This document shows positions 8,257 to 17,876 of a stretch of DNA of 64,000 nt, piece after piece; the stretch's first letter is position 1, and each line of letters begins with the position of its first letter. Under the pieces are notes generated by a model. It was not told the origin of the DNA. It searched no databases and saw nothing but the letters and a program-made list of their open reading frames with translations. The DNA comes from Trichocoleus desertorum NBK24 (GTDB taxonomy: Bacteria > Cyanobacteriota > Cyanobacteriia > FACHB-46): NCBI RefSeq assembly GCF_030409055.1, contig NZ_CP116619.1, positions 3,139,628-3,203,627 on the forward strand, in the 5' to 3' direction. Position numbers and translations under genes: made by a program.

Positions 8257-9648
8257 CTAACTTTGAGCGACCCCATCTTGACGAGCGGCCCTTTGCACTG
8301 CTGCTGCGACTGCGGTGGCAACTCGTTCATCAAATACAGATGGAATAATATGTTCCCGGTCTAAGTCAGAGGGCTTGATCAGCGAGGCGATCGCGGCGGC
8401 GGCTTCGAGATACATACTGGTCGTCAAGGCAGCAGCGCGACAATCTAGCGCTCCTCGGAAAATGCCAGGAAATGCCAAAACATTATTGATTTGGTTGGGG
8501 TAGTCGCTCCGACCTGTCGCCATCACCGCTACATCATTAACCACTAATTCAGGTTGAATTTCTGGAATGGGATTTGCCATCGCAAACACAATCGGATCGA
8601 TCGCCATCGATCGCACCATTTCAGGCGTTAAAACTCCGGGAGCACTGACCCCTAAAAAGACATCTGCCCCGACTAAAGCATCGGCTAAGGTGCCGCTTTG
8701 AGCAATGGCAAATTCTAGTTTCTCTGCGGTTAAGTCGGTGCGATCGCGGCACAGGATACCTCTGGAGTCGCACATCTGGATGGTGGTGGCTCCTGCTTTC
8801 CCCAAGAGACGCGCGATCGCCACACCTGCTGCCCCCGCGCCGTTGATCACAATCCGTACCTGATCTAGAGGCTTGTGGACTAACTTCAGGGCATTGGTGA
8901 GGGCTGCCAAAGTCACAATGGCAGTGCCATGCTGATCGTCATGAAACACCGGAATATCCAGTTCGCGCCGCAGACGATCTTCAATTTCAAAGCAGCGTGG
9001 GGCAGAAATATCCTCTAAATTAATGCCGCCAAATACCGGGGCAATATTTTTTACGGTTTCGACGATCGCATCGGTATCTTGGGTCGCTAAGCAGATAGGG
9101 AAAGCGTCAATGCCAGCAAATTCCTTAAACAGCATCGCTTTGCCTTCCATCACAGGTAGGGCAGCAGCAGGGCCAAGATTTCCTAACCCTAAAACCGCAC
9201 TGCCATCCGTCACCACAGCAATCGTGTTTTGCTTGATGGTTAAGTTATAAGCTTGCTCAGGATCTTGGGCGATCGCATGACAAATCCGACCGACGCCGGG
9301 GGTATAGGCCATCGCTAAGTCTCCCTGGTTTTTGAGCGAAATTTTGCTCTCCACCCGGATTTTGCCGCCTCGATGCAGGTTGAAGGTGCGATCGTAAACG
9401 TTAACTACCTTGATCTCTGGCAAATCTTTAACCACTTGCACAATGGTTTCGGCATGTTCGGTGCTGGCTGCATCCACGCTAATATCGCGCACAGAAAATT
9501 GACGGGTTTGTTCAATCAAATCAATGTGACCCAAATTGCCACCCGCTAAGGCGATCGCCTGAGTGACACTGGCCAACATGCCAGCCCGATTAGGCAGTTG
9601 AAAACGAATCGTTAGACTAAAACTAGGATTGGGAGTTAAGTTCACCAT
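8257..9648 (-). CDS. NAD(P)-dependent malic enzyme with N-terminal ACT domain
   Basis: 463 residues. An ACT regulatory domain occupies about residues 8-85 (SLTIRFQLPNRAGMLASVTQ). The malic enzyme N-terminal domain follows, with AYTPGVGRICHAIA and VTDGSAVLGLGNLG. The C-terminal domain has metal- and nucleotide-binding stretches including FHDDQHGTAIVTLAAL and INGAGAAGVAIARLL. It decarboxylates malate to pyruvate, linking the TCA pool to pyruvate and NAD(P)H supply. The ACT domain suggests control by a small ligand. ATG 9648 is well placed. Confidence 0.93.
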   Translation of the reverse strand: MVNLTPNPSFSLTIRFQLPNRAGMLASVTQAIALAGGNLGHIDLIEQTRQFSVRDISVDAASTEHAETIVQVVKDLPEIKVVNVYDRTFNLHRGGKIRVESKISLKNQGDLAMAYTPGVGRICHAIAQDPEQAYNLTIKQNTIAVVTDGSAVLGLGNLGPAAALPVMEGKAMLFKEFAGIDAFPICLATQDTDAIVETVKNIAPVFGGINLEDISAPRCFEIEDRLRRELDIPVFHDDQHGTAIVTLAALTNALKLVHKPLDQVRIVINGAGAAGVAIARLLGKAGATTIQMCDSRGILCRDRTDLTAEKLEFAIAQSGTLADALVGADVFLGVSAPGVLTPEMVRSMAIDPIVFAMANPIPEIQPELVVNDVAVMATGRSDYPNQINNVLAFPGIFRGALDCRAAALTTSMYLEAAAAIASLIKPSDLDREHIIPSVFDERVATAVAAAVQRAARQDGVAQS

Positions 9649-9788
9649 GATGCTGTCGTTTCCTCTGCTAGCTCAAAAACGTAGTTAGATGGAGTAGGAG
9701 GGGCAAAATAGTTGTGGTTTGTCTCAGCTTAGAGAAATTCCAAACCCACAATTGTACCGAGTTGCACTGACAGGTCTGAATTGCAGCT

Positions 9789-10229
9789 ATGCCGAGCCTC
9801 TACACTGAAATCGAAATTGATGCCCCCAAACAGAAAGTGTGGCAAGCACTCGTGCAAAAAGAACAGTGGATGTACTGGAATACTTTTTTGTACGACTGTG
9901 ATGCGTCACGCCCCTTCAAGCAGGGTCAAGAAGTTTTACTTTCTCTACGACGGATTTCTGGTGAAGAAGAAACCGAATTTGAACCTTTAATCACTTTGAT
10001 GCAGCCAGAAGTTTGCTTAACCTGGTTCTCAGCGATCCCAGGTCTGCAAAACGAGCATGTGTTCGAACTTCAGGAAATTGATCAAGGTCGCACTAAGTAT
10101 ATTCATCGAGAAACCTTCGCAGGGTGGTTGGCTCGCATATTTTGGCCCTTTATTCGGGCTGACGAGCAGCAGGGCTTGAAGCGAATGGCCCGCGAGCTAA
10201 AACAATATGTGGAATACCAAGCACAATGA
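9789..10229 (+). CDS. SRPBCC family protein
   Basis: 146 residues with a START/Bet v1-like fold: YTEIEIDAPKQKVWQALVQKEQWMYWNTF is the usual opening strand and helices, and a C-terminal long helix (RADEQQGLKRMARELKQYVE) closes the cavity. Members bind hydrophobic ligands or act as cyclase-like enzymes; no ligand can be named. It is divergent from malic enzyme with a 140-base gap. Confidence 0.85.
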   Translation: MPSLYTEIEIDAPKQKVWQALVQKEQWMYWNTFLYDCDASRPFKQGQEVLLSLRRISGEEETEFEPLITLMQPEVCLTWFSAIPGLQNEHVFELQEIDQGRTKYIHRETFAGWLARIFWPFIRADEQQGLKRMARELKQYVEYQAQ

Positions 10230-10519
10230 GATGCTCTATTAAAATACTGTCAGAATCTAGCATCTGCTATCTCTAGGTGGGCATACTGAAGTCATAACAA
10301 ATAGATCACCAATATCAAACAGTCGCTAGAGAAGACTTTGACCTAGGCTTACCCATAAAGTTGGCTGGCTGGGGTAGAAAAGTCAATTCTTCCTGAACTC
10401 AGCTACGGCTGTTTTTCCCCGTTAAACATAGATTTATATTGTGATTTTAGTGAGCCTCCTTGATTTGTTCTGGCCTCTAAGCCAGCTATCCAGTTCCGAT
10501 TATCTGGTTCATCCCAACT

Positions 10520-13492
10520 ATGAACTCTAAAAACGGATGGGCTGTAAGGCGCTTCCGATGGTTACGATATGGCGTTGCCGTATTAGTGGTTGTCGCTGCA
10601 ACCGTAGTGCGATTACTACTCAATCCGCTCCTGGGTAATGCGTCACCGTTCTTGCCATTTATCTTAGCTGTACTATTCAGTGCCTGGTATGGTGGTCTGC
10701 GGCCCGGTTTACTATCGACTGGCTTGAGCGCCGGAATCATTCATCACTTCTGGCTAGACTCTAAGGATATAGAGGGACTGGAGCTGGGAAACCTCATTCT
10801 ATTAGCACTGTTTTTAACGGCTGGAATTGGCTTGAGTTGGGTCAATGAAGTGCTGCACCGATCGCGTAGACGCAGTGAAGAAAGTGTACGGGCTTTGCGC
10901 TCTAGCGAGGAGCAATATCGGCTTTTAGTGGATGGAGTCAAAGACTACGCCATTTATCTCTTAGATGCTCAAGGCTATGTGGTGACTTGGAATGGTGGAG
11001 CCGAGCGCATTCAGGGGTATCGAGCTGAGGAAATTCTTGGACAGGACTTCTCCCGGTTTTATCCGCCTGAAGATGTTGCCCGAGGCAAACCACAACGAGT
11101 TTTGGAAACCGCGATCGCCCAAGAACGCTTTGAGGAAGAAGGGTGGCAAGTCCGCAAAGATGGTTCGCAATTTTGGGCGCATGTTTTGATTACTTCTTTA
11201 TGGAATGAAGCTGGAAAACTGCGGGGCTTCTCGAAAATAGAACGCGATATCAGCGAAGCTAAGCGCCACGAAGCCGAGCGTCAACGAGCAGAATCGGCTC
11301 TACAGCAAAGTGAGGAGCAATTGCGTTTGGCCCTAGATGCGTCTCAAGCGGGCATTTGGGATTGGGATCTGCAAACTAGCGCTGTGACTTGGTCTAGCAA
11401 AACTGAGCAGTTACTAGGGGTAACCCCAGGCACCTTTGGCCAAAGCTACGAAGCGTTTCTAGAATTGGTGCATCCCGGCGATCGCGAACCACTTGCTAAG
11501 GCCATCAGCACAGCTTTGGAGATGAAACAAGATTATGCTCACGAGTTTCGGGTGATCTGGGCAGATGGCTCAATTCACTGGATTGCTGGAACAGGCAAGC
11601 CAGTCTTTGACGCTGAGGGCAAGGTCATTCGGATGCTGGGCACCAACATGGATGTGACTGAGCGGAAGCAGACCGAATTAGCCTTGCAGCAGCAGACAGA
11701 GCGCGAGCGCTTAATTGGGGCGATCGCTCAGCGCTTACGACAGTCCCTCAACCTCGAAGAGATCCTCAACACAGCGGTTGCTGAGGTGCGGCAGTTTTTG
11801 CAAAGCGATCGAGTGATCATCTATGAATTTCAAGCTGATTTGCGGGGAAAAGTTGTTGTAGAGTCGGTCTCCCCAGAGTGGGCTCCTCTCCAAGGCATGG
11901 TTATCCCCCCCTTGGAAGCACCCTTGATGCAGCTATACCGAGCAGGTCAAGTGTCCTCGCTGACAGATATTTATGCGGTTCCCCTAGAGCCTTTCTGCCT
12001 CAATTTGCTAGAGCAGTTTCAAATTCGAGCCGATTTAGTCATCCCAATTTTGCAAGGTGAGGATCTTTGGGGGTTATTGGTGGTTCACCATTGCGCTTCA
12101 CCCCATGAATGGCAATCTCTAGAAATTGATTTACTAAAACAGTTGGCGGCTCAGTTAGCGATCGCGATTCAGCAGTCGCAGCTATATCGACAGGTTCAGC
12201 AACTAAACTCCAATCTGGAACATCAAGTTCAAGAGCGGATGCAGCAGTTGCAGCAAGCTCTCAACTTTGAGGCAGTACTGAAACGAATTACTGATAAAGT
12301 CCGCGATAGCCTGGATGAAGCGCAGATTTTGCAAACGGCTGTCCAAGAACTGGCATTGGTTTTACAAGCAGATAGCTGTAACGCCGCTCTCTATGACCTA
12401 GAGCGAGAGACCGCAGATGTTTGTTATGAGTACACAACCTCAACCTTTGCCTTTCAAGGACGACGCTTGCGGTTAGAATCTTTCCCAGAAATTTATCAGC
12501 CTTTGTTACAAGGGAGATGTGTCCAATTCTGCTCGATGATGGCGTCTTCTCGGCAAGACCAGGCGGCAATGCTAGCTTGTCCGCTCTTAGACGATCAGGG
12601 AGTACTGGGCGATCTTTGGTTGCGGCATCGGCAAGAGTATATTTTTACCGAGCAAGAGATCCGCTTAGTGGAGCAGATTGCCAATCAGTGTGCGATCGCC
12701 ATTCGCCAAGCTCGACTGTTTCAAGCCGCTCAAGCTCAAGTCGAAGCTTTAGAGAGACTGAACCAACTCAAAGATGACTTCCTGAGTACCGTCTCTCACG
12801 AATTACGCACACCCGTTGCGAACATGAAGATGTCTATCCGCATGTTGGAGCTGGCGCTACATCAAGAAGTTCCAAGCAGTGACAAGCCCCAAAAGTCCGA
12901 GCGCTATCTGAAAATTTTGCAGGATGAATGTGAACGAGAAATTAGTTTAATCAACGACCTGCTAGACTTGCAACGCTTGGAAATTGGGGCGCAGTCTCTG
13001 ACCTTGAGCACGATCTATCTTGATTCCTGGGTGGCTCAACTGGTCAAGCCGTTTGAAGAGCGATCGCGAGCCAGACAGCAAGTTCTGCAAGTAGAGATAG
13101 AGCCAGAATTACCCCCTCTTATTTCTGACATGCTAGGTCTAGAACGGATTCTGGGCGAGCTATTGAATAATGCTTGCAAGTACACACCACCCGGCGATCG
13201 CATTTGTCTACAAGTCCAAGTCAGAGCCAAGCAAGTACAATTTCAAGTCATCAACACGGGAGCCGAGATTCCAGCCCACGAGCTGCCGCGTATTTTCGAC
13301 AAGTTCTATCGGGTTCCTAGCGCTGACCCCTGGAAGCAAGGTGGCACTGGCTTAGGCTTAGCATTGGTGCAGAAGTTGGCAAAGCATTTGCAAGGCAATC
13401 TCTATGTTGAGAGCGCTAACCGTCGCACTGTCTTTACCGTTGAGGTGCCCATAACCTTAGCAACTGAGCTAGCCGGAAAGAATTCTAATTGA
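10520..13492 (+). CDS. Multi-domain sensor histidine kinase (DUF4118-PAS-PAS-GAF-GAF-HisKA)
   Basis: 990 residues. The N-terminal 110 residues hold three to four membrane helices of DUF4118 (KdpD-like) type. PAS domains follow near 130-245 and 260-390, each with PAC-like ends (GFSKIERDISEAK, MLGTNMDVTERK). Two GAF domains lie near 405-560 and 590-730, separated by a short coiled coil. The dimerisation helix contains STVSHELRTPVANMK (His760). The ATPase domain has LLNNACKYTP near 880 and GGTGLGLALV. GAF1 contains FLQSDRVIIYEF but no clear bilin-attaching Cys, so a phytochrome role is not supported. No response regulator is adjacent. Its last 91 bases overlap the convergent gene at 13402. Confidence 0.93.
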   Translation: MNSKNGWAVRRFRWLRYGVAVLVVVAATVVRLLLNPLLGNASPFLPFILAVLFSAWYGGLRPGLLSTGLSAGIIHHFWLDSKDIEGLELGNLILLALFLTAGIGLSWVNEVLHRSRRRSEESVRALRSSEEQYRLLVDGVKDYAIYLLDAQGYVVTWNGGAERIQGYRAEEILGQDFSRFYPPEDVARGKPQRVLETAIAQERFEEEGWQVRKDGSQFWAHVLITSLWNEAGKLRGFSKIERDISEAKRHEAERQRAESALQQSEEQLRLALDASQAGIWDWDLQTSAVTWSSKTEQLLGVTPGTFGQSYEAFLELVHPGDREPLAKAISTALEMKQDYAHEFRVIWADGSIHWIAGTGKPVFDAEGKVIRMLGTNMDVTERKQTELALQQQTERERLIGAIAQRLRQSLNLEEILNTAVAEVRQFLQSDRVIIYEFQADLRGKVVVESVSPEWAPLQGMVIPPLEAPLMQLYRAGQVSSLTDIYAVPLEPFCLNLLEQFQIRADLVIPILQGEDLWGLLVVHHCASPHEWQSLEIDLLKQLAAQLAIAIQQSQLYRQVQQLNSNLEHQVQERMQQLQQALNFEAVLKRITDKVRDSLDEAQILQTAVQELALVLQADSCNAALYDLERETADVCYEYTTSTFAFQGRRLRLESFPEIYQPLLQGRCVQFCSMMASSRQDQAAMLACPLLDDQGVLGDLWLRHRQEYIFTEQEIRLVEQIANQCAIAIRQARLFQAAQAQVEALERLNQLKDDFLSTVSHELRTPVANMKMSIRMLELALHQEVPSSDKPQKSERYLKILQDECEREISLINDLLDLQRLEIGAQSLTLSTIYLDSWVAQLVKPFEERSRARQQVLQVEIEPELPPLISDMLGLERILGELLNNACKYTPPGDRICLQVQVRAKQVQFQVINTGAEIPAHELPRIFDKFYRVPSADPWKQGGTGLGLALVQKLAKHLQGNLYVESANRRTVFTVEVPITLATELAGKNSN

Positions 13493-14283
13493 TAACGATA
13501 GAGCGCGACTGGACGAGTGTTGCTTAAACCCCCCGCCTTAAAGTACTCCGGATCTTGGGGAGAAAGATAAACGGCTGTGATCTGGTCAGCTACGATCGCG
13601 GGGGAGTCAGCAGAGGTAGATCGTCGATAGGCAGTGGTAGTTTCGACTTGGTTGAAGTAAAGCTGCGGCGCACCCCGAAACTGCTGCTGAAACACCTCAG
13701 TCGTAATGAATTGATCTGGATCAGGCGTTTCTGTGGCTCGACCCGTCACCACAGACACTAACTGACGATCGCCTCGTAATAAAGTGATCTGGCGATTAGG
13801 AGAATTGGGGTCCATCTTGACTGCCAACACTACGCGATCGCCCAAATAAGCTTTGGCAATATTCAAGCCATTAAAGGCGCGATCGGCCACCACCTCACTA
13901 GAACTCCTAGATTGAGGCATGGGAATCAGAGAATTTGCTGACTTAGATAAGGCTGGCCCAAACTTCACCCGGAAGCCAATAGGCTGCTGCAAATACTGAC
14001 GGTTACTCTCAAAGCCAGGAGTCACAACTTCGGGAGCTAAAGGAGCCGCTAAATCCACTAAGGTGCTGGTGATATCCCAAGTCCCTGTCAACCAATCAGG
14101 ATAGACTAGATCTCCTTTAGCCGCTTGTACAGAAGGTTGGGCGTGCCACTGCGGAAAAGCGGCGATGCGATCGCTGAGTGGGCCTGCTTGGGCGATCGGT
14201 TGCCACAGCATGAGCAGGAGGCTGCAACAGAAACCCCACAGAAGGGCGCGATCGCAAAAACTCCTATTGTTCGTATTGCTCAT
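13402..14283 (-). CDS. Secreted or lumenal protein of DUF6816 type
   Basis: 293 residues from ATG 14283. A signal peptide is visible (ALLWGFCCSLLLMLWQP, cleavage near AQAGP). The mature part contains YPDWLTGTWDITSTLVD and several beta-rich segments, which I recall as the cyanobacterial/plastid DUF6816 family; function is unknown. The start overlaps the end of phoH by 20 bases, so the two are probably translationally coupled (TTG 14295 is an alternative start). Its 3' end overlaps the histidine kinase on the other strand by 91 bases. Confidence 0.75.
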   Translation of the reverse strand: MSNTNNRSFCDRALLWGFCCSLLLMLWQPIAQAGPLSDRIAAFPQWHAQPSVQAAKGDLVYPDWLTGTWDITSTLVDLAAPLAPEVVTPGFESNRQYLQQPIGFRVKFGPALSKSANSLIPMPQSRSSSEVVADRAFNGLNIAKAYLGDRVVLAVKMDPNSPNRQITLLRGDRQLVSVVTGRATETPDPDQFITTEVFQQQFRGAPQLYFNQVETTTAYRRSTSADSPAIVADQITAVYLSPQDPEYFKAGGLSNTRPVALYRYQLEFFPASSVAKVMGTSTVKTVRRLALST

Positions 14284-15217
14284 AGGCCGCAACAATCCGC
14301 TGAACTAGAGGGTGGCGCACCACATCCGCTTGAGAGAAGTGGCAGAAGGCAATTCCTTCCACATGTTGCAGGATTTTTTGGGCCACCGCTAAACCAGAAG
14401 TCTGCTGGGTGGGCAAGTCTGTCTGGGTTAGGTCGCCCGTCACTACCATGCGCGATTTAAACCCCAGACGAGTCAAAATCATTTTCATTTGAGCAGGTGT
14501 GGTGTTTTGGGCTTCATCCAGGATCACAAAGGCATTGCTCAAGGTGCGACCCCGCATATAGGCGATCGGGGCGACCTCAATCACTCCCCGCTCCATGAGA
14601 TTCGGAATTTTTTCCGGGTCAATGAACTCATACAAAGCATCGTAAAGTGGGCGCAAATAAGGGTTAACCTTCTGCTGCAAGTCTCCTGGCAAAAAGCCCA
14701 ACTTTTCACCCGCCTCTACCGCCGGACGAGTCAAAATCAAACGTTCGCACTGATTAGAAAGTAATGCTTGTACCGCTAACACCGCCGCTAAAAAGGTTTT
14801 ACCCGTTCCCGCTGGGCCAATACAGAAGGTGAGGTCGTGGGTGCGGACTGCCTGAATATACTGCCGCTGCCGAAATGTTTTAGCTCGAATGTCTTCCCCT
14901 CGACGAGTCCGGGCTAGAACGTCATGCCGCATCTCGTTGAACTCATCTTCGCGATGGGTGTCTAAGGCTTGGCGAGCAGTGAGAATATCGGCTCTAGAAA
15001 TAGCTTTACCTTTGCTCCAGAGGTCTTCTAGCGATCGCACCACCTGGCAACTCAGCTCCACTTGAGTGGCAGTTCCAGAAATCAACAACTCTTGGCCTCT
15101 TAGAACCAATGTCGCTCCGGTTTGTCGAGCCAAGGTTTTAAGATTTTCTTCCTGCAGGCCAGCCAGGGCGATCGCACTCTCAGCCGTGGGTAACTGAATG
15201 GATGCAGCCTCTACCAT
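14264..15217 (-). CDS. PhoH family ATPase
   Basis: 317 residues. The PhoH ATPase core has Walker A GPAGTGKTFLAAV and Walker B VILDEAQNTTPAQMK. An N-terminal KH-like region (LARQTGATLVLRGQELLISG) precedes it, as in other bacterial PhoH proteins. The family is tied to RNA metabolism, often next to ybeY, and the phosphate-starvation name is historical. Here it sits downstream of rpsP-khpA-rpsU on the same strand, in keeping with an RNA-related role. A terminator after rpsU (15362-15407) suggests that it has its own promoter. Confidence 0.92.
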   Translation of the reverse strand: MVEAASIQLPTAESAIALAGLQEENLKTLARQTGATLVLRGQELLISGTATQVELSCQVVRSLEDLWSKGKAISRADILTARQALDTHREDEFNEMRHDVLARTRRGEDIRAKTFRQRQYIQAVRTHDLTFCIGPAGTGKTFLAAVLAVQALLSNQCERLILTRPAVEAGEKLGFLPGDLQQKVNPYLRPLYDALYEFIDPEKIPNLMERGVIEVAPIAYMRGRTLSNAFVILDEAQNTTPAQMKMILTRLGFKSRMVVTGDLTQTDLPTQQTSGLAVAQKILQHVEGIAFCHFSQADVVRHPLVQRIVAAYEQYEQ

Positions 15218-15361
15218 GCGAATATCAGTGCTCCTAACAGAGGTTTCTTAACTAACTTTCTTAATCCTGAACTAACTTTTTTGATTTGCATCAAATCCAT
15301 TTAATCCATTTAATTGTTTTGTTAGGCGCATAAAGCGCTATGAAAAAAGCATTTTAGGATA

Positions 15362-15407
15362 ACAAAAAGACGCCTGAACCGAATCCAATCTTGGTTAACA
15401 GGCGTCT
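15362..15407 (-). terminator. Terminator downstream of rpsU
   Basis: On the minus strand, AGACGCCTG (15399-15407) pairs with CAGGCGTCT (15368-15376), with inner GTTAACC/GGTT pairing, and TTTTTGTT follows. This is a strong Rho-independent terminator 115 bases past the rpsU stop. Confidence 0.85.
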
Positions 15408-15498
15408 ACTCACTTCAATATTGTGCTACCCCAACAAATTACGTAGAAGCTATGTAAAAGCGTACATCTGCTATCTACATCAGGGTTTAAGTTATATT

Positions 15499-15528
15499 TC
15501 ATGCACTTAAGGGTCATGCACTTAAGGG
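15499..15528. repeat. Perfect 15-bp tandem duplication at the rpsU stop
   Basis: TCATGCACTTAAGGG occurs twice without a gap (15499-15513 and 15514-15528). The rpsU stop codon (TTA on plus, 15522-15524) lies in the second copy. It looks like a recent local duplication that left the protein end intact. Confidence 0.9.
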
Positions 15529-15695
15529 CGACGCTTACGAGAAGCTTCGGCCTTGTGCTTACGACGAAGACTTGGCTTCTCGTAGCGTTCGCGACGTTTA
15601 ACTTCGGATAAAATTCCTGCTTTCTGAATCTTCTTCTTGAAGCGTCTTAACGCTGATTCAATAGATTCATTCTCGCCTAGACGGACTTCTGCCAC
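15522..15695 (-). CDS. rpsU: 30S ribosomal protein S21
   Basis: 57 residues, GTG start at 15695. The protein begins [20 protein letters not shown] and ends with an arginine/lysine-rich tail ASRKRRP, as in cyanobacterial S21. A very strong Shine-Dalgarno, AAGGAGGTGA, lies 11 bases upstream, and an in-frame TGA just before it fixes the start. S21 binds the 30S platform and aids initiation. It is the third gene of the rpsP-khpA-rpsU run; the stop codon lies within the second copy of a 15-bp tandem repeat. Confidence 0.95.
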   Translation of the reverse strand: MAEVRLGENESIESALRRFKKKIQKAGILSEVKRRERYEKPSLRRKHKAEASRKRRP

Positions 15696-15801
15696 TTGCT
15701 GTGCTCACCTCCTTGCTGTGTACCTTAGAGTAGGGCTATGTTCTAAGAGCAGCCGCACTTTGCATAAAGCGGCAGCCTTGCCCATGTTCCTAATTTATAC
15801 T

Positions 15802-16212
15802 TTACTGGGTCCGGCGTTTAGGAGCAGCTTTGGGTGGTGTAGAACGAGGTGGTTGAGAGTTCGAACTAGACTCAGAGTCTGATTCTTCATTTCGACTACC
15901 AACCAAGTCACCCCCAAAAATGTCTAAGTAAATCGTTTGGCCAGAAGATTGAGCAGAAGCTTCTAAAACAGTTCGGATTGCTTGGATGTTGCGCCCACCG
16001 CGACCAAATACACGCCCTTTATCCGAGCTATCAAAAGCTAGCCGAATCCAAATTCTGGGTCGGCTAGGGGATATCTCACAATCTACTTTGAGGGATTCTG
16101 GTGACTCCAGAAAAGGTTGAACTAGAAAGCGCACCAACCCAGCATAGTTAGGGCTAGCAGAACGAGGCGGAGTTGAGTGACCCAACCCCTCTCGACCGGA
16201 TGCCTCAGGCAT
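15802..16212 (-). CDS. khpA: KH-domain RNA-binding protein KhpA
   Basis: 136 residues from ATG 16212. The single KH domain spans about residues 20-90, with the RNA-contacting [11 protein letters not shown] loop. A Ser/Pro-rich basic tail follows ([20 protein letters not shown]), longer than in Firmicute KhpA. The start overlaps the rpsP stop by 8 bases (ATGCCTGA), a classic coupling arrangement; ATG 16230 is an alternative. The rpsP-khpA pairing is conserved in many bacteria, and KhpA binds many RNAs with roles in translation and envelope control. Confidence 0.92.
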   Translation of the reverse strand: MPEASGREGLGHSTPPRSASPNYAGLVRFLVQPFLESPESLKVDCEISPSRPRIWIRLAFDSSDKGRVFGRGGRNIQAIRTVLEASAQSSGQTIYLDIFGGDLVGSRNEESDSESSSNSQPPRSTPPKAAPKRRTQ

Positions 16213-16453
16213 TGACCTGCTCGAAGACATTGGCTTTTCTCAGAATGCTGCGTACCGTTTCGGTAGGCTGGGCTCCTTCTTTGAGCCATTTGACGATCGC
16301 GTCAACTTCTAGACGTACTTCATCAGTTCTGGGATTATAGAAACCCAGTTCTTGCAGGGGACGGCCATCCCGGCGCGTGCTGCTGTTCATCGCTACAATC
16401 CGGTAGCTAACTTCACGCTTTTTGCCGTATCGCTTCAATCGCAGTTTGATCAT
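16205..16453 (-). CDS. rpsP: 30S ribosomal protein S16
   Basis: 82 residues with the full S16 pattern: [20 protein letters not shown], then [20 protein letters not shown]16 is an early assembly protein of the 30S body. It is the first gene of the minus-strand RNA/translation cluster, followed by khpA with an 8-base overlap. Confidence 0.97.
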   Translation of the reverse strand: MIKLRLKRYGKKREVSYRIVAMNSSTRRDGRPLQELGFYNPRTDEVRLEVDAIVKWLKEGAQPTETVRSILRKANVFEQVNA

Positions 16454-16642
16454 GCTTGAAGGGTTTGCTCCTAGGGAATTACAAGTTTAAAGCTAATAGC
16501 TGTTGGCTTTGGGCGATCGGCTATCAGGCTTTACATTAATAGACACTACTGAATTGATCATCATACCATTCGCCTGGGTCTACCCGCTACTGCACTCAAG
16601 CAATGCGATCGCCCCAATATTCCTTCACTTAAAATACACTCT

Positions 16643-16677
16643 CATCTCCCTTTTCATCCCTCATCGTTCATCCTTCC
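16643..16677 (-). repeat. Short dispersed heptad-type repeat, copy 1
   Basis: On the minus strand, GGAAGGATGA and then GATGAGGGATGAAAAGGG recur nearly identically on the plus strand at 29815-29843. This is the heptamer-like GGGATGA repeat style common in cyanobacterial genomes. It covers the last six codons and stop of the ChaN gene. Confidence 0.7.
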
Positions 16678-17536
16678 AAAAATAATCCGCGATCGCCCGC
16701 CTTTCCCTTTTTGTGTCTTCTGGGTTCAGTAGGACTAAGCGTTGCACGAAGTTAGGGGTGTTTTTGAGGCGGCGGGCGACTCGACTAGGAATGCTGTCTC
16801 CGTAGATGATGTGGCCTTGTCCAGCGAGGACAACTATTTGGTGGTTGGGATAAGTGGTGGCAAATTGGGCGATGCGATCGGCCATCGTTTCGTCCCAGAG
16901 CACTTGGGCTTGAAAGAATTGCTCGAAGTTGTTGCTGGAGCTGTGGCCTTGGTGAATCTCTGTGTAAAATTTTTGGATGCGTTGGCGATAGGCTTTGTTA
17001 TCGGTGCGGATCTCTGAGGCGGGTGGAATAAATTGGCGATCGCTCGCAGTCAGACTCCCTAAACCTTGGCGAGCCACTTTGCGGGTAACTTCTGTAGGGG
17101 TGTTGAGGGCAATAACTGACAGACGGTTGGCTTTGGCAAAGCGCAAGATGGGGGCGTAGTATTCCCAGTCATAACCCCAGCGTTGATCGAATTGGCTTTG
17201 CTGCCGTAGTTCTGCTTCGGTGATTTTGCCTGCAAGATAGCGATCGAGGGCTGGTTGATAGGGTCGCTGAAACATTTCTAGCGCGATCGCCAGTTGGGGC
17301 TTTTTTTGGTGGAGCGCTTGAATAATGTTGAGTTGCGCTCGATGATCTGCTGGGCTATCGTGAGTTTCGCCTAGGTAAACCACATCGGCGGCGGCTAGCT
17401 GTCGGAGGACAGTTTGGGGGCTTAAGCGCTGCTGCTGAATCGGGCTAAAAACGGTTTGGGCCGAAGCAGGTGAGGCGAAACACAGAAAAATGCCGAGTGA
17501 CCAGGCCCAAAGTTTTGTTAGCTGACCTTTTCTCAT
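16661..17536 (-). CDS. ChaN family lipoprotein-like protein
   Basis: 291 residues from ATG 17536. A hydrophobic signal peptide covers residues 1-27 (LWAWSLGIFLCFASPASAQ); no lipobox Cys is seen, so it is likely secreted rather than lipidated. The ChaN domain shows VVYLGETHDSPADH, ALEMFQRPYQPALDRYL, LWDETMADRIAQF and VVLAGQGHIIYGDSIPSR. ChaN of Campylobacter binds heme and is iron regulated; whether this one does is inferred. The last few codons run into a short dispersed repeat at 16643-16677. Confidence 0.88.
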   Translation of the reverse strand: MRKGQLTKLWAWSLGIFLCFASPASAQTVFSPIQQQRLSPQTVLRQLAAADVVYLGETHDSPADHRAQLNIIQALHQKKPQLAIALEMFQRPYQPALDRYLAGKITEAELRQQSQFDQRWGYDWEYYAPILRFAKANRLSVIALNTPTEVTRKVARQGLGSLTASDRQFIPPASEIRTDNKAYRQRIQKFYTEIHQGHSSSNNFEQFFQAQVLWDETMADRIAQFATTYPNHQIVVLAGQGHIIYGDSIPSRVARRLKNTPNFVQRLVLLNPEDTKRERRAIADYFWKDER

Positions 17537-17696
17537 GCTTCCCAAGCCCTCTATCGCCGTACCAGACTTTTATTCACGATAACGAATAATGCCTAGGCAA
17601 AGGGCATGCTAGAGCATTTGCAGCAGATTCCAAGTGAGCCGCTGCATTGAGGTCGTCTCCGAATCAGCTAGAAATTTTGCGATTGAGCCAAACACT

Positions 17697-17876
17697 ATGC
17701 AGCGTTTTGAATACCTCACGGTTTATGTCAATGCGTCCGGGTCTTACCAGGCGGCTAATGGTAGCTGGAGAAACATAAAAGAATTAGGTGAGCAAGGCTG
17801 GGAGTTAGTTTCAGTGGTGAGTGATGCCGCTAAGGATATGGTTGCTTTCTTTAAGCGGCCTCAACAGCAAAGTTAG
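17697..17876 (+). CDS. Small DUF4177-like protein
   Basis: 59 residues from ATG 17697. The pattern MQRFEYLTVYVNASGSYQ, then LGEQGWELVSVVSDAA, then MVAFFKRP matches small DUF4177-type proteins of unknown function. A longer frame from 17634 adds 21 residues that lack family resemblance. It is a single gene divergent from ChaN. Confidence 0.75.
   Translation: MQRFEYLTVYVNASGSYQAANGSWRNIKELGEQGWELVSVVSDAAKDMVAFFKRPQQQS

Noticed and set aside
11700-12180. GAF domain as a phytochrome or cyanobacteriochrome sensor
   Set aside because: No conserved bilin-attachment Cys-His pair could be seen in the GAF sequence.
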